A stretch of 12,603 nucleotides of DNA from contig JAEDDI010000047.1 of the NCBI GenBank assembly GCA_016293805.1, positions 1-12,603 of the forward strand. Reading direction: 5' to 3'. The notes under the pieces were generated by a model that worked only from the letters and a program-made list of their open reading frames with translations, did no database searches and was not told the DNA's origin. The translations under genes were made by a program, and so were the position numbers. Shown here piece after piece: positions 6,286 to 12,603 of the stretch (positions are counted from its first letter, which is position 1; each line of letters starts with the position of its first letter). The DNA comes from Bacillota bacterium. GTDB lineage: Bacteria > Bacillota > Clostridia > Peptostreptococcales > Anaerovoracaceae.

Positions 6286-7215
6286 ATGTTACTGACAGAC
6301 ACATTTGCAGTCTATCTCGTTGCAGGCATTCTTGCAGTATCTGCCGCAACGATAGTGCTGCTTTTGATTAGAACAAAGCATACTGAAAGTGTTTCATACC
6401 TTAAATACCTCGCAGTATTCATACTGATTAACTTCCTGATGGGTGCACTTTACCTGTGGGAGGCTTTCCACGAAGTGATTACAGGCAATTTCGGCTACAG
6501 TTTCGTCTGCAGAGTTGCCGATATTTCTCTTTTCGTAGCACAGGCATATATATGGGTCAGATATCTTTTCAGCAGCACTTCTGAAAAAAATACGCTTCTA
6601 AAGAGGTTATCCGTCCCCGGTTTTGCTGTCATCTTCATCATCAGCTTCATAACATACGGCTTTTTTATAAACTCAGGCTACGAGGCAACAAGCAGTTTTA
6701 CGGCCATAGCCGAGATTGCAATTGCGACCGGAATATCCATATTTCAGATTGCAGGAGAAATCAGCGTTATAAGGGAAAAGCCCGGCAGACTGTCTGTAAT
6801 ATATACGGCAGCAGTAAGCCTTTTACTCCTTGTAAACGGATGGTGGAATGCTGTATGCGTTCTTGTGCTGCTCAAAACAGACGGATTCATTATGCTCACA
6901 TACAGTACTCATTACTGCCTCGCAGGTATAACTGTACTTACTCTCATATACATATACAAGACTGATTTTCAAAGTACTTTTCTTTCTTCTTCAGTTCCGG
7001 ATGAGAATGCGCTCATAAATGCAGCGGTTATAAAATACGGAATAAGCGAAAGGGAAAAAGACGTTCTCATTCTGGCATGCGAGGGAAAAACAAACCCTGA
7101 TATAGCGAAAGAGCTTTTCATCTCGATAAATACAGTCAAGCATCATCTGCACAGCATCTATGCGAAGATGGATGTGGGCAGCAGAGTTGAAATGGTGCGC
7201 AAAGTAAGGGGATAA
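6286..7215 (+). CDS. Membrane-bound LuxR-type regulator with seven predicted helices
   Basis: 309 residues. About seven hydrophobic helices (near 8-28, 38-58, 70-92, 107-130, 135-157, 170-192, 200-222) fill the N-terminal two thirds. The C-terminus is a LuxR/GerE DNA-binding domain: ISEREKDVL at 253-261, EGKTNPDIAKELFIS at 266-280, then the recognition helix NTVKHHLHSIYAKM from 282. The design implies a sensor that stays in the membrane and binds promoter DNA directly, with no kinase or phosphoacceptor domain. Such proteins occur in anaerobic Actinobacteria and Clostridia; their ligands are mostly unknown. AAAGGA (6274-6279) is 6 bp before ATG 6286. The next gene encodes a secreted peptidase on the same strand, its most likely target. 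Confidence 0.88.
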   Translation: MLLTDTFAVYLVAGILAVSAATIVLLLIRTKHTESVSYLKYLAVFILINFLMGALYLWEAFHEVITGNFGYSFVCRVADISLFVAQAYIWVRYLFSSTSEKNTLLKRLSVPGFAVIFIISFITYGFFINSGYEATSSFTAIAEIAIATGISIFQIAGEISVIREKPGRLSVIYTAAVSLLLLVNGWWNAVCVLVLLKTDGFIMLTYSTHYCLAGITVLTLIYIYKTDFQSTFLSSSVPDENALINAAVIKYGISEREKDVLILACEGKTNPDIAKELFISINTVKHHLHSIYAKMDVGSRVEMVRKVRG

Positions 7216-7269
7216 GCCCAAATGACCCGATTGGGTAATATCAATATTCTCTGAATTAGGATAATATTT

Positions 7270-7290
7270 AGACGGCAATCGCCGTCTTTT
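7270..7290 (+). terminator. Intrinsic terminator between the LuxR and peptidase genes
   Basis: AGACGGC (7270-7276) pairs with GCCGTCT (7281-7287) around a four-base loop, followed by TTT. A weaker CCCAA/TTGGG pairing (7217-7221, 7231-7235) lies just before it. No convincing promoter lies between this stem and the peptidase start at 7324, so partial read-through or attenuation is possible. Confidence 0.75.
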
Positions 7291-7323
7291 CTAATTATCT
7301 GATAAAGGAGGTCAAATATCGAA

Positions 7324-9675
7324 ATGAAAAGAATCAAAAAAACCCTTTCAATTGTGACTGCACTTGCAGTGATTCTTGCTATGTGTGTTTCGTTTTCCGC
7401 ATGCGGATCCAAGGAAGCAAGTTCTGATGCCGACATATCAGCATTTGTAGATGCAGTCGATTACGAAATTGCAAATGAGGTATCACAGACATTAGCCTTT
7501 GATGAGAAGTATTTCAATGAAGGCGATGTGACAGGCTTTCGTACTGCAGGTTCAGACGCAGACCATGCTGCTGCTGAATACCTGAAGAAAACCTTCGAAG
7601 AAATCGGTCTTGAAACAGAAATCTTACCTGTAAAGGTCGACAAGTGGTCAACAGGCGACAAGCACTTAATCCTTTCCTACACTGAAAACGGAGAAGAGAA
7701 AAGTGTCGAACTTGAAAATGCTGACATGATTTCATACATGTCAAACGGCACTACCACAACAACAGGCAACGACAGGGGTGCAGGCAAACTCACTCAGGAT
7801 CAGTGGAAGAACATGGATATAGTTGATGTAGGCTGCGGCTACGAATCAGACTATTACGATGAAAACGGTAAAGAAATAGACGTTAAAGGTAAAATCGTTC
7901 TCGCAGGAGTAAATCAGAACAACGATGCATGGATTGATGCTCCATACGAAGAAGCATACGACCATGGTGCTGCTGCTGTAATCGTATACCAGCGTACTCC
8001 GGGAGAAGATGACGAAGGAGTAGGCGACGGACTTCTTGGATGCCAGAACGGTGAAGAAGAGTGGGATACAATCAACGTTCAGGATATCTGTGCAGGAGAC
8101 TATATCCCTTGTGCCGGAATATCACCTAAATCAGCATATGCTATAAAGCAGGTCATTGAAAATGAAAATGCAGAAGGCATTTCGGCAGATTTCCTTCTTA
8201 CAAGCGAACTTATCCCTGACGGCGGCGAGTCATGGGAAGTAATAGGCAAGATACCGGGAACAGGAAACTCAGGTCAGAGAATCGTTTACGGCGGACACTA
8301 TGACAAGTACTTCTACGGACTTAACGACGACTGTACATCAGTAGGCCTTATGGCAGCAATCGCATCAGGAATGGTCAGCTCAGGATATCAGCCATATAAC
8401 GACATCTACTTCGTTGCAACAGGCGCTGAAGAATGGGGACAGTCAGGTGCGCAGTGTGACTGGGCAAAGGCTACATGGGAAATGATAAGTGATGTACATA
8501 AGGACTGGCAGGGTTCAACCCTTGCATTCATCAACTTTGAAATGCCTGCCATCGCAAGCGGACAGACTAAGGGATATGTTCAGAGTACATATGAAATGTC
8601 AGCATTCCTTAAGAGCTTTACAGAGGCAGACCTGATTTCAGGTGTTGACGCGTATTACGAAGAAGGTGTTGATGTCGAAGAACATAACAATGACCAGACA
8701 TACATGAGTGACTGTATAAGCTACCAGTCATGTGGAATTCCAACAATTATAAACAAGCCGGACTTTGACGAGCCGATAGATACATACAGCGGAAACTGGC
8801 ACATGGACAGATATCATACTCAGTATGATGACAGTTCAACATATTCTCAGGAACTGATGGACTTCAATACCGCATACTACGGTGCAATGGGTATCTATAT
8901 GGACAAGCAGCCTGTTATGGAATTTGACTTTACAAAACGTATAGCAGACCTTAATGCTGCAGTTGAAGGACTGGAAGACTATGTTGATGCAGATACACTT
9001 AAGGCGTACAGCGATTCAGTGGCAGCACTTGAAAAAGCTACATCTGCACTTCAGACAAAGGCTCAGGAGATAAAGACTGCATATGCAGAAGCTTCAGATG
9101 ATGAAAAAGCTGCTGTACGCGAAGAGGGAATAGCTCTCAATACTGCAGTACTTGAAACAATGAAGGCTGTTCAGGCAGAACTTATCGGTTTCTCAGGCAC
9201 TGTAATGCCTTACTCGCAGACAGGAAGCAGCAACCTTCTTATGCTCAATGACATTGTATCTATGCTTGAAAACAAGGATTCACTCGAAGATATGGATTCA
9301 CTTTTTGGAACAATGTTCGGACTTTGGGGCGGTGCAGAATACTATGCACTCAGCTTCGGTGAGAAAGCATACGCAACAGTTATCGATTCTGCAAACGGAA
9401 TTAGACACAGCATCGATCCTAAGGTTGAAGGAACTTCAACTGATGACTGGAGCACAGGCGAAACCATCAAACTTATAAACACATATGATGCTACAAGATC
9501 AGTGTCAGAGCAGCTCATCTACAATGAAATGGCACCTTCTGACTGCAACTTTGATGATGCAATCAGCATTTACAAGGCAGCAGCAGAGCAGCTTCAGAAA
9601 GACGTTACAAAAGCTATCAAGGATGAGACAAAGAGCATGAATAAGATTGCAGAGAAGGCAAACAGCGCTCTTTAG
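7324..9675 (+). CDS. Secreted M28-family zinc peptidase lipoprotein with PA insert and helical tail
   Basis: 783 residues. An N-terminal signal peptide ends in a lipobox, FSAC, with Cys27 as the lipidated residue, so the enzyme is anchored outside the membrane. Residues about 150-260 form a PA-like insert (VKGKIVLAGV at 187-196, AYDHGAAAVIVYQ at 211-223). The M28 domain spans about 275-535. Its metal and catalytic residues are present: H325 in GGHYDK, D335 in the ND pair, the E369-E370 pair in TGAEEWGQSGA, E406 in INFEM, and H498 in RYHTQYD. M28 enzymes remove amino acids or cleave small peptides using two zinc ions. Residue 406 is Glu where Asp is usual. About 250 acidic helical residues follow (540-783) with no known domain to me; they may form a dimer or cell-wall contact. 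AAAGGAGG (7304-7311) is 12 bp before ATG 7324, somewhat long. Confidence 0.92.
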   Translation: MKRIKKTLSIVTALAVILAMCVSFSACGSKEASSDADISAFVDAVDYEIANEVSQTLAFDEKYFNEGDVTGFRTAGSDADHAAAEYLKKTFEEIGLETEILPVKVDKWSTGDKHLILSYTENGEEKSVELENADMISYMSNGTTTTTGNDRGAGKLTQDQWKNMDIVDVGCGYESDYYDENGKEIDVKGKIVLAGVNQNNDAWIDAPYEEAYDHGAAAVIVYQRTPGEDDEGVGDGLLGCQNGEEEWDTINVQDICAGDYIPCAGISPKSAYAIKQVIENENAEGISADFLLTSELIPDGGESWEVIGKIPGTGNSGQRIVYGGHYDKYFYGLNDDCTSVGLMAAIASGMVSSGYQPYNDIYFVATGAEEWGQSGAQCDWAKATWEMISDVHKDWQGSTLAFINFEMPAIASGQTKGYVQSTYEMSAFLKSFTEADLISGVDAYYEEGVDVEEHNNDQTYMSDCISYQSCGIPTIINKPDFDEPIDTYSGNWHMDRYHTQYDDSSTYSQELMDFNTAYYGAMGIYMDKQPVMEFDFTKRIADLNAAVEGLEDYVDADTLKAYSDSVAALEKATSALQTKAQEIKTAYAEASDDEKAAVREEGIALNTAVLETMKAVQAELIGFSGTVMPYSQTGSSNLLMLNDIVSMLENKDSLEDMDSLFGTMFGLWGGAEYYALSFGEKAYATVIDSANGIRHSIDPKVEGTSTDDWSTGETIKLINTYDATRSVSEQLIYNEMAPSDCNFDDAISIYKAAAEQLQKDVTKAIKDETKSMNKIAEKANSAL

Positions 9676-9767
9676 TATATGCTTGTATAATTGATTAGGC
9701 TCTTTAAAAGAAAAGATCGGACATTTAGTCTGAATCTTAACTTTCCAGGGTCATAAGTAATGAGAAT

Positions 9768-9812
9768 AACGGTATTTAATGCAGTTTAGAGTGTATTGAA
9801 TACCGTTTCTTT
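9768..9812 (+). terminator. Intrinsic terminator of the peptidase gene
   Basis: AACGGTATT (9768-9776) pairs perfectly with AATACCGTT (9799-9807). Four further pairs, one a wobble, extend the stem to 13 bp, leaving a 14-base loop. TTTCTTT ends it. A second imperfect stem (AAGAT/ATCTT with GAC/GTC, about 9709-9739) lies before it. The remaining part of 9676-9952 holds only the promoter and repeat listed separately. Confidence 0.75.
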
Positions 9813-9874
9813 ATGTTCCCATTAACAGAACGGCTGTCTGCAGCCTGGTTTTTCGCATACATATGACCGGTTAA

Positions 9875-9888
9875 ATACATATCCATAT
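9875..9888. repeat. 14-bp repeat copy 2 (ATACATATCCATAT)
   Basis: Identical to 222-235. Here it overlaps the place where a -35 box would be for the promoter at 9904-9909, a typical position for an activator site. Confidence 0.3.
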
Positions 9889-9900
9889 CAACCTGATTAA

Positions 9901-9909
9901 TGGTATAAT
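9901..9909 (+). promoter_or_regulatory. Extended -10 promoter of the LytTR-PAS gene
   Basis: TGGTATAAT is a perfect extended -10 element (TG at 9901-9902, TATAAT at 9904-9909). The -35 region near 9881-9886 (ATCCAT) does not match the consensus, which fits either an extended -10 promoter or one needing an activator. Confidence 0.55.
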
Positions 9910-9952
9910 ACTTCTGACCGATTTACACTTCCTGATATCAAGGAGGAGAGAT

Positions 9953-10741
9953 TTGCAGAATAAACATATAACAGTAATATCAGACAGAAAAGAGATTGTT
10001 CTCAACACAGAGATGATTCTCTACATTATGAAGGTTGACAAGAACATACAGATACACATGTCAGACGGTAAAGTGTATAAAACCAGAATGACGCTGGCAG
10101 AGATTGAAAATCTAATTGGAAACGGCTTCATCAAGATTCACAGGGGATGCGTGGTATCTGCTATGGCTGTTCATGACATCACAGACAGTATACAGCTTGT
10201 AAACGGGGAATCTCTAACATACACAATCAGAAAGAAAAAGGAGATTATCGACAGATTCCGCAGCATACGCAGAAACATCGTCGGAAGTTTCAGCAGAGAC
10301 GGCATTCCTGTCACTGAGGCTGATTACATGGATTATTACAGAAGTTTTGACAATATGCCTTTTGCATTTGCTGATATTGAAATGGTGTTTGATGACAATA
10401 AGCATGCTGTTGACTGGTTTTTCAGATACGGTAACCGGGCGCTTGCAGAGCTTGAAAGACTTCCTCTTTCACGTCTCATCGGCTCCTCGTTCGGAAGCAT
10501 TTTCTCCAATATGGACTCCAAGTGGCTCAGGTGCTATGAGAGGGCGGTTCTGTTTGGTGATACTCTTGAGATAATCGATTACAGTCCCGAGATTGACAGA
10601 AATCTCAAGGTTATCTGTTTTCCTACTTTCAAAGGACACTGCGGATGTATACTGTTTGATACATCTGACATTGAATTTATGAAAAGCAGCACCGGAACAT
10701 ACAGAGCCCTTATATCATACCTTGACAGATCCGGCATATGA
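9953..10741 (+). CDS. LytTR-type DNA-binding regulator with C-terminal PAS-like domain
   Basis: 262 residues. Residues about 1-105 are a LytTR domain: EIVLNTEMILYIMKVDKNIQ near the start, the G-F-I-K-I-H-R-G-C-V-V core at 58-68, and the closing LTYTIRKKKEIIDRFR helix. Residues about 125-250 resemble a PAS fold (MPFAFADIEMVFDDN, then WFFRYGNRALAELERL, similar to the N-x-A-x-x-x-L pattern of PAS), ending with the HCGCILFDTSDI strand region. LytTR usually sits at the C-terminus after a receiver or membrane part; here the order is reversed and no receiver is present, so the PAS part may sense a ligand directly. The start is TTG 9953, 6 bp after AGGAGG (9941-9946); no in-frame ATG lies nearby. It appears to be transcribed alone. 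Confidence 0.85.
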   Translation: MQNKHITVISDRKEIVLNTEMILYIMKVDKNIQIHMSDGKVYKTRMTLAEIENLIGNGFIKIHRGCVVSAMAVHDITDSIQLVNGESLTYTIRKKKEIIDRFRSIRRNIVGSFSRDGIPVTEADYMDYYRSFDNMPFAFADIEMVFDDNKHAVDWFFRYGNRALAELERLPLSRLIGSSFGSIFSNMDSKWLRCYERAVLFGDTLEIIDYSPEIDRNLKVICFPTFKGHCGCILFDTSDIEFMKSSTGTYRALISYLDRSGI

Positions 10742-11169
10742 TAGTTAGTCCATTCGTGCCTGTTAACTGTCGTTTCGGACCATGTCTATTGATTTAATCA
10801 TAAGATACCTGTATATATTAAGTGTTCATCATATTGGAAACCAGAATATGGTTCTAGGCATACCTCGGACAGGCAGAGAATTCTCTTTGCCTGTTCTTGC
10901 TATATATATATCGTCTTCCGCCTAAGGCTTTATCCATCTTCTCAATATACCGAAAGGCATATGTGCATATGGCAGCCTCGGACAGGCTCTGCAGAGAGGG
11001 GATTGATACATTCGATGTGGATACGCCAATTCAGAAAATGTGATTGAATGCGTTAATTGTTACGCATTTTTATACGAAAACAGATACCTTACGAGTATCG
11101 ACAACAGGTGATTAATACGATATATTCTAGGTATCAGAGAACTTACCAAATATCTGACACAAACGCTTC
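10742..11169. other. Gene-poor stretch after the LytTR gene
   Basis: No supported gene. One hairpin (10867-10896; ACAGGCA/TGCCTGT around the palindrome GAGAATTCTC, with two unpaired Ts) may end the LytTR transcript, although it lacks a T run. CCTCGGACAGGC occurs twice (10863-10874 and 10976-10987). A 24-codon frame at 10969-11043 reads MAASDRLCREGIDTF at its start. The SDRLCRE part recalls a short motif seen in mobilization relaxases, but it is too short to call. It is followed closely by a terminator. Confidence 0.4.
11047..11071 (+). terminator. Terminator-like hairpin
   Basis: AATGCGT (11047-11053) pairs with ACGCATT (11062-11068) around eight bases, and the T run continues to 11071. It begins 4 bp after the stop of the short frame at 10969-11043, as if marking the end of a gene that has since decayed. 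Confidence 0.5.
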
Positions 11170-11269
11170 TTTCTGCTCTCTTCAATCAGGATTAATTCCT
11201 TTCTGTCCTACAGATATAAATTTTTCACATCCATTACATATATTATTTTTGATTAGGAGAGAGCAGAAA
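11170..11269. repeat. 100-bp element with 19-bp near-perfect terminal inverted repeats
   Basis: TTTCTGCTCTCTTCAATCA (11170-11188) pairs with 11250-11269, with one wobble and one bulged A at 11255. The interior of about 60 bases is AT-rich. It may be a miniature inverted-repeat element or the stem of a structured RNA ending at the terminator that starts at 11289. No target-site duplication was obvious at its ends. A 77-codon frame across it (11057-11290) has no ribosome binding site and an unlikely composition. Confidence 0.5.
11234..11249. repeat. 16-bp direct repeat copy 1
   Basis: TTACATATATTATTTT here is identical to 12413-12428. The two copies enclose about 1.2 kb containing the whole DUF3990 cluster. 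AT-rich composition raises the chance rate, so it is only a candidate boundary. Confidence 0.4.
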
Positions 11270-11288
11270 ATCCAACTTAGTATTTTTT

Positions 11289-11320
11289 AGCTGTTTCTCA
11301 TTTTGAGAAGCAGCTTTTTT
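11289..11320 (+). terminator. Classic intrinsic terminator without an assigned gene
   Basis: An 11-bp stem (11289-11299 with 11305-11315, one T-G wobble) has a five-base loop and is followed by TTTTT. It is the best-formed terminator in this part of the window, yet no gene precedes it on the plus strand. A noncoding transcript covering the inverted repeat at 11170-11269 would explain it. Confidence 0.8.
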
Positions 11321-11355
11321 ACATTCGAAGAAGAAAAAGAGGGGGATTTTGCAGA

Positions 11356-11399
11356 CATCAATCTATTCCGATAATCGTACTTATCGGAATAGATTGATG
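11356..11399. repeat. Perfect 19-bp inverted repeat with 6-base loop
   Basis: CATCAATCTATTCCGATAA (11356-11374) is matched exactly by its complement at 11381-11399. It overlaps the last codons of the 43-residue minus-strand gene, encoding its IPISTIIGID end. On the minus strand a T-rich stretch follows only about 20 bases later, so it is not a standard terminator. It could be a protein site, a recombination site or an RNA stem protecting the transcript end. Confidence 0.8.
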
Positions 11400-11489
11400 C
11401 TCCTGTATTTCAGTAGTTGCCCTGGTTAATCTTTTCGGGCGGCATTTACGCTCATGAAGCCATCCATTTTCCTTCATATTGGTTGCCAT
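11358..11489 (-). CDS. Small basic protein, third gene of the DUF3990 cluster
   Basis: 43 residues. GAAGGAGG (minus strand, 11508-11501) lies 11 bp before ATG 11489, and the start is 23 bp after the stop of the preceding gene, so co-transcription is likely. The sequence starts MATNMKENGWLHERKCRPKR, is strongly basic up to about residue 23, and ends in a hydrophobic IPISTIIGID. A basic arm with a hydrophobic end could bind nucleic acid or a protein partner. No family is known to me. A good ribosome binding site and an orderly position argue for a real gene; its short length keeps confidence moderate. Confidence 0.55.
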   Translation of the reverse strand: MATNMKENGWLHERKCRPKRLTRATTEIQEHQSIPISTIIGID

Positions 11490-11512
11490 AAACGACTGCG
11501 CCTCCTTCAAAT

Positions 11513-11983
11513 CTAAAATCCACCATTCTGATAAGCTCTTGCTATTACATACGATGGCTCATAAAATGCACTACTATTATAATTGTCAATCACTTCACAT
11601 ATGTCATCATTATAGACACGAATAATTCCATCCACATAGTCTTCTCCCGGCTGCAGTGTATCAGAAATAAGTCTCTGATATACTTTACCCATTTCTAAGG
11701 GTGTAGGAATTATCCCCGCCAATTCTCTGTCAACATTCGTTACATCATAATCTCCTGTATTAAGCTCATATTCATTAATCCAGTCATCTTCCACCTGCAA
11801 AGGATTTTCACAATGAAGCACATTTGCAACGCTAATCAGATGTTCTAATTCAGCTTTTCCAATGGCATTGACTACATAACAGTTTTTCTGATGAAGTTTC
11901 CGTGCAACACGCTCAATCATATAGCATACAAAATACAAGTCATTGGTTGTAATCTCTTCATCTTGAAAGTAAATGTTTGTCAT
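11513..11983 (-). CDS. Uncharacterised acidic protein paired with a DUF3990 gene
   Basis: 156 residues, rich in Asp, Glu, Tyr and Asn, no signal peptide or membrane helix. It opens with MTNIYFQDEEITTNDLYFVC, then a helix with RVARKLHQKN, and ends with YNSSAFYEPSYVIARAYQNGG. No motif reveals its role. AAGGGAG is 9 bp before ATG 11983. The start overlaps the stop of the upstream DUF3990 frame (ATGA), the sign of coupled translation. Two-gene units of this kind with a DUF3990 partner look like toxin-antitoxin or immunity arrangements, but that is inference from layout only. The reading frame is intact although its partner is broken. Confidence 0.75.
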   Translation of the reverse strand: MTNIYFQDEEITTNDLYFVCYMIERVARKLHQKNCYVVNAIGKAELEHLISVANVLHCENPLQVEDDWINEYELNTGDYDVTNVDRELAGIIPTPLEMGKVYQRLISDTLQPGEDYVDGIIRVYNDDICEVIDNYNSSAFYEPSYVIARAYQNGGF

Positions 11984-12284
11984 AGTGTCACACTCCCTTC
12001 AAATGTTAATGTGCTTAAAGCTGCCTCTGTACAAAATACAATTTGATGTGTGGGATATTTAAATTTAACAAGTTCCCAGAAAGCAGCTTTACTTATCTTT
12101 CCTGCGATATAGTCTTCTACATAATCCCAAATCTGATCATCTGCCATAGGTCCTTCTACAATATCATAATCATGTTCTTTGCCTCTGCGACAAGCGACCA
12201 CAAATTCCAGCCATTCTTCTGTCATTTCATCAAAACAATTGGTACTGCTACATTGCTGCCGTGATATATAATTGTTTTACTCAT
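11980..12284 (-). pseudogene. DUF3990 gene broken by an internal deletion and frameshift
   Basis: A first frame begins at ATG 12284, 9 bp after AGGAG, and reads MSKTIIYHGSNVAVP before running to a stop at 12224-12222. The YHGSN start is the conserved N-terminus of DUF3990 proteins. In another frame the sequence continues as FDEMTEEWLEFVVACRRG, KEHDYDIVEGPMADD and the remaining C-terminus to the stop at 11982-11980, the typical second half of the family (DYDIVxGPxADD). About 70-80 middle residues are missing, judged from my knowledge of the family length (roughly 150-170). The ATG at 12225 could still yield an 81-residue C-terminal fragment. The YHGS motif recalls ADP-ribosyltransferase folds, a possible toxin activity that this copy would have lost. 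Confidence 0.8.
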
Positions 12285-12603
12285 AAACGACTACTCCTAT
12301 TCTTCATCAATGTTGCGGTATTTGCTCCGTATCTCTCAGGTTGTTATCCGGTTCGGCAAGTCCTAAGATATTCTTAAATATATTTGTTTAAGTTTTGTAT
12401 CTTTTTTGCCTGTTACATATATTATTTTGGCTCGCTGATTTTCTATTGTCAATTTGTTGCAACTTCATTATAAATGCCATAGATAAGTTTAATAGCATTT
12501 ATTTTGAGAACATCACATCATTTCTTGAAAGAAGATATACACAATATTGATTCATGCTGATTCCTTCTCTCTGAGAATGTTCTGCCAGGGATCTGTGCAG
12601 ACT
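12285..12603. other. Decayed region at the right edge
   Basis: No supported gene. On the minus strand an 18-codon frame (12555-12499) begins MNQYCVYLLSRNDV after a GAAGGA site 6-7 bp upstream, then stops; it could be the start of a further disrupted gene. Other short open pieces in different frames follow (for example around 12430-12340), consistent with a degenerated coding sequence upstream of the DUF3990 remnant. The promoter for the minus-strand cluster could not be placed. Confidence 0.4.
12413..12428. repeat. 16-bp direct repeat copy 2
   Basis: Identical to 11234-11249 and in the same orientation. With that copy it brackets the DUF3990 cluster. Confidence 0.4.

Noticed and set aside
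11057..11290. 77-codon plus-strand frame across the 100-bp inverted repeat
   Set aside because: No ribosome binding site, low-complexity composition, and a terminator stem (11047-11071) overlaps its start.
11356..11399. The 19-bp hairpin as an ordinary intrinsic terminator
   Set aside because: No T run directly follows on either strand; the nearest T-rich stretch on the minus strand is about 20 bases away.

Overview
The window looks like a chromosomal segment of an anaerobic, low-to-moderate GC Firmicute, probably a gut-type member of the Clostridia. The clues are strong AGGAGG-type ribosome binding sites, heavy AGA arginine use, a TTG start, intrinsic terminators after most genes, and lineage-typical families: a short CstA, an AI-2E family permease, UPF0158, a 7-TM membrane LuxR regulator, an M28 lipoprotein peptidase and a DUF3990 protein. 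Genus cannot be fixed from the sequence alone. No tRNA, rRNA, CRISPR array or intact transposase was seen.

Layout. Positions 1-119 are the last 38 residues of a surface protein with an Fn3-like C-terminus, followed by a weak terminator. Positions 160-917 lack a solid gene. They hold a promoter, a run of hairpins at about 357-515, a very short lipoprotein-like ORF and a second promoter. Then comes a two-gene plus-strand unit (918-3398): a CstA-family transporter and an uncharacterised protein with a possible PH-like N-terminus and two membrane helices, closed by a strong terminator. Convergent to it is a minus-strand pair (4855-3499): an 80-residue membrane protein overlapping an AI-2E family transporter by 8 bp. 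Divergent from that pair are a TetR regulator and a UPF0158 protein (5034-5987). The shared intergenic space has a 28-bp inverted repeat and a second palindrome on the minus-strand -35 box, so TetR probably controls both directions.

Positions 6286-9675 hold a regulator with seven predicted membrane helices and a C-terminal LuxR DNA-binding domain, followed by a 783-residue secreted lipoprotein zinc peptidase (M28) with a PA insert and a long helical tail. An intrinsic terminator lies between them. The pairing suggests a membrane regulator controlling extracellular peptide breakdown. Positions 9953-10741 encode a regulator with LytTR first and a PAS-like domain second, the reverse of the usual order.

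The right end (10742-12603) is accessory and partly decayed. It has a gene-poor stretch with a 100-bp near-perfect inverted repeat and a classic terminator, then a minus-strand cluster: a DUF3990 gene broken by an internal deletion, an intact 156-residue acidic protein overlapping it by 4 bp, and a 43-residue basic protein whose last codons form a perfect 19-bp hairpin. A 16-bp direct repeat brackets most of this cluster.

The most promising leads are the hairpin-rich region upstream of cstA, the CstA partner protein, the membrane LuxR and M28 peptidase pair, and the three-gene DUF3990 cluster.
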